Positions 1-6,866 of a stretch of 16,106 bases of DNA are shown here, piece after piece. Both the position numbers and the translations under genes were made by a program. Under the pieces are notes generated by a model. That model did not search any database and had not been told where the DNA came from. It worked only from the letters and a program-made list of their open reading frames with translations. Within the stretch, counting starts at the first letter, position 1, and every line of letters starts with the position of its first letter. Source of the stretch: Methylococcaceae bacterium. GTDB lineage: Bacteria > Pseudomonadota > Gammaproteobacteria > Methylococcales > Methylococcaceae. The stretch is from the NCBI GenBank assembly GCA_012026715.1, contig VEPB01000036.1, positions 1 through 16,106 on the forward strand. Direction: 5' to 3'.

Positions 1-1307
1 AACCACAGGTTGCGAGCGGCGAACAACCAATGAGTCAGCGCGCCGTAACCAAGCGCGGCAGCAAGGCTCAGCAGGGTGGCGGCCGGAGCCTCCAGCGCCG
101 TCCACAACACCCCCGCCACCCACCCCCAGGCCAGCAGCGATGCCAGTTGAACAACTTCGTCAGCCCGGCGGATGGAATCGCCATCCCGCAGATTGGCGAA
201 GGCGGTGGCCGCCAGTTCGACTCCGCTGAGTCTTGATCCGGCTTCAGTGGTAAACGGCGTATCGAACACATCGCGGTCTTTCTGCTCCACTGGCGACGTT
301 TCCGACATGCCCACGAACACCGTCTTGCCGGCGAACGGCTCGCCGCACGCCGCCGTTTCGGCCACGCGCCGCAAGGCCAGCGGGAATTCCAAAGTCGGGA
401 TGGTGCGGGCCGGACCGAACCAGTTGAGGTAGACGAAATCCGGCATGGCCGACAGGCGGTTCAGCATCCCCTGCTGGTCGATGCCGGTAGCCGCCAGCGC
501 TCCTTCAAGGAAGTTTTGGCGGGCGCTCCGCAACCGCTCGGTGTAGTTGCCCCCTGCCGGTTTCAACGAGCCTCCCTCCTCGGCCTGAGCCAACGCCGCA
601 ACGGCGGGTAACGCCGGCAAATCTCCGGCATCGGGCTTGAAAAGCCAGTAGCCGCTCACTTCTCCGGCGACGGCCGGCAAGGGAAACGGCGCTACCGCCA
701 GCGCGGCGTCCCCGAATCGTGCCAACGGCTTGCGCTCGACCTGCCAACCATTGGTTGGGATCGATGCCGGGAGTTCGTCGCCGATGCCGAGATGGCTGAC
801 CAGTATCACGTTCCCCGCTTCCCGCAGCGCATCCGCCAGTTCGCCGTCCTGCTGCGGGTCCCGCTCGGCGGCGAAGAACACGTCATAGACGATGAGCCGG
901 ACACAGGAGCGCGCAAGTCCGCGTATCAGCTCAGCGTGGCGGCTGCGAGGCCACAATTCCGGGCGGGACGGCCAACCGGCCTTGGCGGAACTGCGCCCAT
1001 CCATCCCCACGATCACGACGTCGGCGGGCGGCGGGCGCTCGCCGCGCAGGGCGAACAAAACCGGAAACCCCAACCGCTCTTCCACATCGAGTCCGAAGGG
1101 CAGCCAACTCAGCCAGCCCCCCAGCAGGGCCAGCGCCAGGCACAATCCGGCCGGGCGCAAGCGCCTGGAAGCTGACGGTGGCGATGACACAGCCGGTGGC
1201 ATGGGGAGTCTCGGGTAACTGCCGTGGCGGTAAAGGTAACCCGGCAACTGTGGCAAAACCAACGACAGCCTGCCACCGGCAGCCGCCTCCAGCTCATGGC
1301 TGTTCAT
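1..1307 (-). CDS. CHASE2-domain membrane sensor protein, N-terminal part (3' end beyond window)
   Basis: Leftward reading frame open from an ATG at 1307 to the window edge (435 codons seen, no stop). After a basic N-terminus there is a hydrophobic segment at about residues 53-71. The stretch DVEERLGFPVLFALRGERPP (about 74-93) followed by ADVVIVGMD is the typical opening of a CHASE2 extracytoplasmic sensor domain. Later landmarks fit the family: VYDVFFAAE, a conserved-looking NVILVSHLG strand, and GDSIRRADEVVQ near residue 376, where CHASE2 domains end. Hydrophobic stretches follow (about 383-400 onward), the expected membrane bundle. CHASE2 proteins normally carry a cytoplasmic output domain (cyclase, kinase, GGDEF or other) after this bundle, and that part lies outside the window. 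The start could instead be Met36 (ATG at 1202); neither has a strong ribosome binding site. It is divergent from the HTH/CHAT operon, suggesting it senses the signal for that module (inference). Confidence 0.88.
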   Translation of the reverse strand, partial: MNSHELEAAAGGRLSLVLPQLPGYLYRHGSYPRLPMPPAVSSPPSASRRLRPAGLCLALALLGGWLSWLPFGLDVEERLGFPVLFALRGERPPPADVVIVGMDGRSSAKAGWPSRPELWPRSRHAELIRGLARSCVRLIVYDVFFAAERDPQQDGELADALREAGNVILVSHLGIGDELPASIPTNGWQVERKPLARFGDAALAVAPFPLPAVAGEVSGYWLFKPDAGDLPALPAVAALAQAEEGGSLKPAGGNYTERLRSARQNFLEGALAATGIDQQGMLNRLSAMPDFVYLNWFGPARTIPTLEFPLALRRVAETAACGEPFAGKTVFVGMSETSPVEQKDRDVFDTPFTTEAGSRLSGVELAATAFANLRDGDSIRRADEVVQLASLLAWGWVAGVLWTALEAPAATLLSLAAALGYGALTHWLFAARNLW

Positions 1308-1464
1308 CGGTGTCGGCGGCCTAGCCTGCCAACTCCCGTCCGGCGGCGCCATTGAAGGATATTGAAGCTTGTTGAATCCGCATCGGTCCCCGATTGACAG
1401 TGCCCGCGCGTAGAGGAACACTCCTGTCGAAACCGTCAGTTGCCAATCTCGGGAGAACCGCGCC
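1308..1464. promoter_or_regulatory. Divergent promoter region between CHASE2 sensor and HTH/CHAT operon
   Basis: This 157-bp spacer separates two divergently transcribed genes, so both promoters should lie here. For the rightward operon a perfect -35 box TTGACA is seen at 1394-1399. The best -10 candidate at 17-bp spacing is AACACT (1417-1422), a weak match. A ribosome binding site GGGAGA (1451-1456) lies 8 bases before the ATG at 1465. No good promoter was found for the leftward gene. The three TTGAA repeats annotated separately lie just upstream of the -35 box. Confidence 0.45.
1351..1380. repeat. Three TTGAA direct repeats with 10-bp period (candidate operator)
   Basis: TTGAA occurs at 1352-1356, 1362-1366 and 1372-1376, each exactly 10 bp after the last. 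Flanking bases are partly shared: ATTGAAG occurs twice, then GTTGAAT. One helical turn of spacing puts the copies on the same face of DNA, as expected for a cooperative binding site. The array ends 17 bp before a TTGACA -35 box and lies between the divergent CHASE2 and HTH genes, so the HTH protein encoded at 1465 is the natural candidate ligand (inference). Confidence 0.45.
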
Positions 1465-2238
1465 ATGCCCCTGCACATCCCCGGTCTCGCCAAGAAGCTG
1501 CAATGCCTCTACCAGCACAATCCCCGCATCAATTCCCACGAATTGCTGGCTCGCAACCTGGGCATCGCCCCCAACAACATCTCGGTGTGGATCAACGGCA
1601 ACGACGTCCGGGTGCCGGAATTGGTGCCCAACCGCCATGTGAAGACACTCTCCGACCTGTTCGGCGTCCCGTTGGAACTGCTGGAGCTGGAATCCCTGGA
1701 GGAGTTCAAGAACCGGCTGAGGACAGCGGAAAAACCGGGCTTCCACAAATGGACCCGGGTGCTGGAACATGCCGTCACCTCCAACGCCATCCGCCTGGTG
1801 CGCTGTTCGACGGCGGCCGGGCCGCTACGGGGCCTGGTCGCGGACGACAGCGACGCCACCGAACAATTCGCGGAAGGGGAGCGGCTCTACGTCCATCTGG
1901 AACTCACCGAGGAATGGCCGGAATTCCCGGCCAATCTCATCGTCCTGAGCATCGACGCAACCCGGACCACCTGCCTGTGCCCGTCGCCATTGGCACCCGA
2001 TCCAACCCTGCACGCACCGACCTTGCGGATCCCCCCGAGCCGCAATCTGAAAGTCTCCGGGCCACCCGGCCTGCAAAGCGTGCTGGTCCTGCTCACCCGC
2101 CGCTCGCTCCCTGCCGATGTGGCCGCCGGACTGAGGGAAGGCCGGACCGCGACGACCCTCGAACGCTTCGCCGAACAACTGCTGGCTGCGCCCAGCAGCA
2201 ACTGGCGCTTGCTGCGCAAGGATTACGAAGTGGTGTGA
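1465..2238 (+). CDS. XRE-like HTH regulator fused to a DUF4384-like domain
   Basis: A 257-residue protein starting at ATG 1465 with GGGAGA eight bases upstream. Residues about 22-75 look like a Cro/CI (XRE) helix-turn-helix: SHELLARNLGIAPNNISVWI gives the two HTH helices, and NRHVKTLSDLFGVPLELLEL is the usual closing helix pair. Residues about 133-215 fit the DUF4384 pattern: FAEGERLYVHLEL, an LIVLSID strand, a CPSPLAPDPT loop, LRIPPS, then SGPPGLQSVLVLLTRRSLP. DUF4384 domains often accompany caspase-like and CHAT proteases, which matches the next gene. The stop overlaps the next start by one base (TGATG at 2236-2240), so the two proteins are probably translationally coupled. Likely role: DNA-binding autoregulator or adaptor for the CHAT protease (inference). 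The HTH call is firmer than the DUF4384 call. Confidence 0.85.
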   Translation: MPLHIPGLAKKLQCLYQHNPRINSHELLARNLGIAPNNISVWINGNDVRVPELVPNRHVKTLSDLFGVPLELLELESLEEFKNRLRTAEKPGFHKWTRVLEHAVTSNAIRLVRCSTAAGPLRGLVADDSDATEQFAEGERLYVHLELTEEWPEFPANLIVLSIDATRTTCLCPSPLAPDPTLHAPTLRIPPSRNLKVSGPPGLQSVLVLLTRRSLPADVAAGLREGRTATTLERFAEQLLAAPSSNWRLLRKDYEVV

Positions 2239-4466
2239 TGGAGCCGTTGTCGCCCGGGTCTGCCGCCAAGGATGTCCGCCGGCTCTCGGCCCAGGCCTCG
2301 ACCCGGGGTGACTGCGCCGAAGCGGTACGCATGCTGGAGCTCGGCTGTGCCGAAACCGTCAGACGAATCGGCCCGCTCCATGCCTGCCACGCCGACCTGC
2401 TGCTCCAGCTGGCGGCAGCCTACTCGGCGATCGGCCGGCACCGCGAGGCGATTGCCAGCCAGCTACAAGCACTCGAAATTCTGGCTGCGCTCCACGGCAA
2501 ATCTCACCCTCACTACCTGCGAACCCTCGGTGACACCGCACTGCTGCAACAGCGGGCGGGCGCGCTTGAGCCCGCGGAACTCAGCTTCCGACACGCCTGT
2601 GCACTGCAGCAATGTTTGCCGGAGCGGCAGATGGAAGCCGCCGAAAGCCACAGCCGGCTGGCCTGGTTGCTGTTTGCTCAGGGCCGAACCGATACAGCCT
2701 GGGCCGCCGTCAGGGAAGCCGAAGCCTGCCGCGACCAGGCTATCCGCGCGCTGCTCGGCGCCGGCCCGGAACGGACGCAGCAAACCGCCCTCGCCGACAT
2801 CCAGGCGGGCTACCAGCTCTGGCTCGCGATCGCCCTGGACCAACGCTGGGCCGGTCCGACCGCAACTGCCCTGGCCTTCGAATTGGTGCAACGGCGCAAG
2901 CTGCTGCGGCTGCATGGCTCGCTGTCGCTCCGTTTGCATTCGGGTGCGGCTCCTGTCGATTCCGGCCTGAAATCCCGCTGGATCGCCCTGCGTCGACAAC
3001 TGGCCGACGCGACACTCAAGCTGCGGGACGGGGACACCGTGCGCATTCGCGGGGTCCATGACCAGCGCATGGCCCTGGACGAGTTGGAGCGGCGCCTGGT
3101 GGATGCCGTCGCAGGCGCCCCCGACGCAATGCCGGGAATCAGCCAGGCCGATGATTTAGCAGCGGCCCTTCCAGCGGATACCTGTCTGGTGGAACTGGTG
3201 AGGTATCGGGCTCACCGATTGCCGCAGTCGCCACAGGAGCTGCCTGCTCCCGAAGATCAATGCCACTATGCGGCGTTTGTCGTGCGCGGCGGCAAGGCGG
3301 AACTGTCGTTGCACGACCTGGGGCCGGCCGATACCATCGACCGCTTGGTACACCGCCACCGCCGCCAGCTGGCCACTGGCGCCCCCGGCGCCATGAGGGG
3401 GCTGCTCGATGCAACCGAGTCCGATCCGGAGCCAGCTCCCGGCGAACGTTTGCGCAATCTGCTGATCGATCCGCTGCGGCAGGCCTGGAGCGACTGCCGC
3501 CGGCTGGTGTTTGCCGTGGATGGAGAACTGGCCCTGCTGCCGCTGGAAACCTTGCCGGAAGACTCCTCCAACCGGTTCCTGGCAGACCACTACGTGATTT
3601 CTTATCTGAACGTGGCGCGGGAATGGCTGGGCCGATCCGACGACACTGCCACCCGGGCGGATGTGGTGGTCGCGGCGCCCAGTTTCGACACCCGCTGGAG
3701 TCCGGTTAGGGTTATGCGCTGGCTGCGCCGCCGGGATGAACCCCACGAGCAACAATCTCGCGCGTATTTCAGCCCGCTGCCGGGTAGCCGTATCGAAGGC
3801 CAATGGGTGGCCAGGCGGCTGCAGTCACCGCTCTGGCTGGGGCGGCGCGCTTCAAAGCCGGCCCTGCTCGGATTGCATGCGCCCCGCATCTTGCACATCG
3901 CCTGCCACGGCTACTTTCGGCGACCGGCGCAAGCGGATGACGGGCCGGGAGAATGGCTGCCACCGCAGGACACCCCCATGCTGCGAGCCGGTCTGGCCCT
4001 GACCGGCGCCAACGCGGGCGACGGCAGCGGTCTTCTGACTGCGGAGGAAATCGCCACCATGGACCTCCACGGAACCGAGATGGTGGTGCTGTCAGCCTGC
4101 GACAGCGGGATCGGCGAAACCACCGCGGGCGAGGGCGTGACCGGACTGCGGCGGGCGCTGGCGCTGGCCGGCACCCGGTCGCTGGTGGTCAGCCTGTGGA
4201 AGGTGGACGATGGCGCCGCCGCGTTGCTGATGGATCGGTTCTACCGGAATCTGGTCGACCGGCGGCTGAGTCGCGGCGACGCGCTGGCACAGGCAAAGGC
4301 CGAACTGCGCCGGATGACGGTGGGCGAGTTGCGCGCGTCCGGGGTCGCGCTGGGGAGCGAAACCTTTATCGGCTGGGGCGACCACCAACGCCCCTTCGAA
4401 CATCCCTTTCACTGGGGGGCTTTCGTTTTGTCCGGCTGCCCCGACGCCTTGCCGACCAGTTCCTGA
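2238..4466 (+). CDS. TPR-CHAT caspase-like protease
   Basis: A 742-residue protein. The ATG at 2238 shares its A with the preceding TGA; the same frame is open further upstream, but only this start fits coupling to the HTH gene. Residues about 45-200 are tetratricopeptide-like helices (for example LLLQLAAAYSAIGRHREAIA and SHSRLAWLLFAQGRTDTAW). The C-terminal roughly 320 residues form a CHAT domain (clan CD, caspase/separase-like). It opens with the family signature LRNLLIDPLRQAW...RLVFAVDGELALLPLETLPE. The catalytic pair is intact: His557 in HIACHGYF and Cys621 in VVLSACDSG. The hallmark GEGVTGLRRALALAGTRSLV and the C-terminal HPFHWGAFVLSG follow. Expected activity is cysteine endopeptidase, activated through the TPR/partner region. 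Its substrate is unknown. Context (HTH-DUF4384 partner, divergent CHASE2 sensor) suggests signal-gated proteolysis, possibly stress or phage response (inference). Confidence 0.93.
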   Translation: MEPLSPGSAAKDVRRLSAQASTRGDCAEAVRMLELGCAETVRRIGPLHACHADLLLQLAAAYSAIGRHREAIASQLQALEILAALHGKSHPHYLRTLGDTALLQQRAGALEPAELSFRHACALQQCLPERQMEAAESHSRLAWLLFAQGRTDTAWAAVREAEACRDQAIRALLGAGPERTQQTALADIQAGYQLWLAIALDQRWAGPTATALAFELVQRRKLLRLHGSLSLRLHSGAAPVDSGLKSRWIALRRQLADATLKLRDGDTVRIRGVHDQRMALDELERRLVDAVAGAPDAMPGISQADDLAAALPADTCLVELVRYRAHRLPQSPQELPAPEDQCHYAAFVVRGGKAELSLHDLGPADTIDRLVHRHRRQLATGAPGAMRGLLDATESDPEPAPGERLRNLLIDPLRQAWSDCRRLVFAVDGELALLPLETLPEDSSNRFLADHYVISYLNVAREWLGRSDDTATRADVVVAAPSFDTRWSPVRVMRWLRRRDEPHEQQSRAYFSPLPGSRIEGQWVARRLQSPLWLGRRASKPALLGLHAPRILHIACHGYFRRPAQADDGPGEWLPPQDTPMLRAGLALTGANAGDGSGLLTAEEIATMDLHGTEMVVLSACDSGIGETTAGEGVTGLRRALALAGTRSLVVSLWKVDDGAAALLMDRFYRNLVDRRLSRGDALAQAKAELRRMTVGELRASGVALGSETFIGWGDHQRPFEHPFHWGAFVLSGCPDALPTSS

Positions 4467-4675
4467 TCGATGGCGGCTCGTCATACGTCTCGGCGCGCGA
4501 CATGGTGTTCTTGGTGTTCGATCTGAGCTGGACAGCGGTACTGTAAGTCGCGGACATCGTCAACGGATCATGGCCGTTTTTGACGACAGTCGCTACGACA
4601 GAGAGTACCTGACGCCCGATGCTCACCCTCACCTGCCGCAACCGGATTTTCTCTGCATCCCCTTGATTGTCTGCG

Positions 4676-5257
4676 TCAGCGTAACGCCGCCAAGAATCCC
4701 TCGTCTCTTAAAACCTGATCGACGAGGTCGTTCATGGTTTGTTCCATGACCAAGCGCAAATCGTCGACCGATGCGAAAATGCCGGTACTCAGTGACACGA
4801 TGGAACCTTCCAGTGCTTCGGCATTGAATTCGCGCGAATATCTCTGCTTTCCGGCGGGATCGGCCACGGCGATTTCGATGGTGGCAAACGCCTCCCGCCG
4901 GACATACTGGCTGCACTCGAATTTCCGGATTACCCCCGTGATGCGGCTATGGCCCGGTTCCTCGGTCACCGTGATGCCGCGCGAGCGCAACCCTTCGGCA
5001 AGTGCCTTCTGGACCAACTCCGAGACCGGCTGTTCGGTTTCCAGCACCTTCAAGGGATTGCCATAACCGCCGCGAATTGCTCCTATCCATTTGGGCGATT
5101 CTCCGCGCTGATCGACGAAGCCACCAACCACCACCGGCGCGACGATTCCGGACACCTTGGCCGGCGGCACCTTCGGGGTGTATCTCAGACCCACGCTGGT
5201 CGTGCCACACGCCGACAGCAACAGGGTGGCCAACACTAGAACGATCCGAAACGCCAT
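4676..5257 (-). CDS. YajG-like outer-membrane lipoprotein
   Basis: A 193-residue protein on the minus strand with a strong ribosome binding site (AAGGAG, six bases before the ATG at 5257). The N-terminus MAFRIVLVLATLLLSACG is a lipoprotein signal peptide with lipobox LSAC and lipidated Cys17. Gly at +2 predicts sorting to the outer membrane. The mature part has the layout of the YajG family: an N-terminal strand region with VVVGGFVDQRGES, an amphipathic helix VSELVQKALAEGLRSRGITV, strands including REAFATIEIAVADPAGKQRY and EFNAEALEGS, and a C-terminal helix MEQTMNDLVDQVLRDEGFL. Function of this family is not established. It lies 75 bases after the DUF2252 gene on the same strand, so cotranscription is possible. 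The match is by pattern memory, so the family name is less certain than the lipoprotein call. Confidence 0.85.
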   Translation of the reverse strand: MAFRIVLVLATLLLSACGTTSVGLRYTPKVPPAKVSGIVAPVVVGGFVDQRGESPKWIGAIRGGYGNPLKVLETEQPVSELVQKALAEGLRSRGITVTEEPGHSRITGVIRKFECSQYVRREAFATIEIAVADPAGKQRYSREFNAEALEGSIVSLSTGIFASVDDLRLVMEQTMNDLVDQVLRDEGFLAALR

Positions 5258-5332
5258 TGGATTTCTCCTTAGTTCAATACATCGAATGAATCGGCCTGGC
5301 AGCGCGATGCAGCGTGGAATTACAGCAATCTT

Positions 5333-6547
5333 TCATGCCAAGTGTCCATGATCAAACGCTTCGGCAAACTGGCGCCAATCTCCCAGAACCTGTTGGCTGT
5401 ACTCGACGGCATAGTCGCACAAGGGGCGCTGCCAGTCGGATCGGCTCCCAAATTCGATCCATTGATCGGCGATTGCGGAACCCTGACGGCCGCCGCTCCG
5501 CAAATGGCTCCACGCCACCAGTTCCCCCATCGTCCGCATCAGCTTTTCCAGGCGGCGGAACTTGCCGTGCCAGTGCTCCAGGCTGAGTCGGTCTTGAGTC
5601 GGCATCAACTCCTTGAGCACAAAGGACCGGCCATCGATTTCCAGCATCGACAGGAAAGCCGGGGCGACCGCCTGGGCCCGCCGTTGAATGGCGATGACCC
5701 GGTCCGCTTCGCTCGGCCAGGCCGGCTGTTGCTGCTTCACGAAAGGGATCAGCACTGAGCCGGGCTGGTGTTTCAGATCCAGCAGGAAAAATCCGTTGGG
5801 TGCCCCGGCCCCCCTGACCAGGATGACATAACGTTCAAGGCCAAGGCTGCCGGTCCCAGCGATCCGCCGCGCCACGTCCAAAACCTCGAAGGTTCGCGGA
5901 TCGTCCTGGCGCATAGCCCATCGCTCCATGGTCCGGATCACGCGGACACGGTCATCCGGCGATGCCGCCAGAGCCCTGCGTCCGTCGAGCGCCAGGCTGG
6001 GGCGGTGATGGCGACCGACCGTGCGCGACCTGATGAAGTCGCCGTGGGAACGGTGCTTCAACGACTTCAGCAAATCTTTCACCATTCCGGTGGAGGTTGC
6101 GCGTTCGATCCAGCGCGGCTTGCCCTCCCGCAGCGCCGCCGCGTAGGCATCCAGGAACCGGGCGCACAAGTCCCGTGCTTGCAACTGCCTCAATCCCAAG
6201 GTCTCAGCCCCCACCAACACACTGCTGAGAAACCGGGCCAGTTCCCAGCTGCACGGCGCCAATGCAGCTTCATCGAAGTCATTGATATCAAAATACGTCA
6301 GACGATTGTCGCCCTTATAGCTTCCGAAATTTTCAAAATGCAGGTCGCCGCATATCCAGGCGCACGGTGATTTTTCATCCAGACCGGTTCCCGACAACCC
6401 GTCCTGGTAAAACAGATGGCAGCTCCCCCTCAGGAAAGTGAACGCATCCCGGCGCATGGCCCGGTATTTCAGCCGCAAGCGCTCCGCATCCCGTCCCCGG
6501 TTATAGGCCTGGATGGTCGCCACAACATCTCGGTTTCGATGCCTCAT
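5333..6547 (-). CDS. DUF2252 family protein (kinase-like fold)
   Basis: A 404-residue minus-strand protein. Motifs in order fit DUF2252: MRRDAFTFLRGS (31-42), GDLHFENFG (67-75), FDINDFDEA (86-94), PCSWELARFLSS (98-109), RRIAGTGSLGLERYVILVRG (227-246) and LLDLKHQPGS (255-264). The GDLHxxNFG and FDxNDFDE pair recalls the catalytic and metal-binding loops of aminoglycoside-phosphotransferase-like kinases, so a phosphotransferase activity is plausible but the substrate is unknown. The length is near the usual 400-450 residues of the family. No signal peptide or membrane segment is seen, so it should be cytoplasmic. The ATG at 6547 has only a weak GGGAA ahead of it. The nearest downstream gene is the lipoprotein on the same strand. 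Confidence 0.9.
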   Translation of the reverse strand: MRHRNRDVVATIQAYNRGRDAERLRLKYRAMRRDAFTFLRGSCHLFYQDGLSGTGLDEKSPCAWICGDLHFENFGSYKGDNRLTYFDINDFDEAALAPCSWELARFLSSVLVGAETLGLRQLQARDLCARFLDAYAAALREGKPRWIERATSTGMVKDLLKSLKHRSHGDFIRSRTVGRHHRPSLALDGRRALAASPDDRVRVIRTMERWAMRQDDPRTFEVLDVARRIAGTGSLGLERYVILVRGAGAPNGFFLLDLKHQPGSVLIPFVKQQQPAWPSEADRVIAIQRRAQAVAPAFLSMLEIDGRSFVLKELMPTQDRLSLEHWHGKFRRLEKLMRTMGELVAWSHLRSGGRQGSAIADQWIEFGSRSDWQRPLCDYAVEYSQQVLGDWRQFAEAFDHGHLA

Positions 6548-6670
6548 GGTGATTCCCGCAGAGTTCGTTGCCGACAGTCCAACATTTTCGCAGTCTGCCG
6601 ATAACGGATTTAAGGGGCTTCTAATCGTCGCCGGCGAATAATTTCTCCACCGTCAATCCAGAGGTGTGTC

Positions 6671-6850
6671 ATGAACAGCCTGATTTCACAAGTGATTCGT
6701 TCCTGTCACGGGTATGTCTACGAAACGGCAGGCGTCATCACCGGCTACTTTGACGATCCTCATGAAGCCCGCCTCTGCGCCCAAACCATCGAGGCCAGAT
6801 TCCACAGAATCGTGGACTTGTGCGGTTGCGAACTGGCCGTTACGCATTGA
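6671..6850 (+). CDS. Small hypothetical protein, 59 residues
   Basis: A 60-codon frame from ATG 6671 to TGA 6850, preceded by AGAGG seven bases upstream. The product starts MNSLISQVIRSCHGYVYETA and contains GYFDDPHEARLCAQTIEARF followed by a Cys-Gly-Cys pair (LCGCELAV). It is rich in His and Cys (four Cys, four His), with one likely helix (HEARLCAQTIEARFHRIV). It has no signal peptide. It is divergent from the DUF2252 gene (123 bp away) and converges on the GGDEF gene 16 bases further on. It matches no family I recognise. The good ribosome binding site and protein-like composition argue that it is real, but conservation evidence is lacking. Confidence 0.5.
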   Translation: MNSLISQVIRSCHGYVYETAGVITGYFDDPHEARLCAQTIEARFHRIVDLCGCELAVTH

Positions 6851-6866
6851 CGAGCCTAAGACCTGC

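Noticed and set aside
1440..2237. In-frame upstream extension of the CHAT gene
   Set aside because: It overlaps the well-supported HTH-DUF4384 gene in another frame and has low-complexity Pro/Arg/Gly character. The TGATG start at 2238 is preferred.
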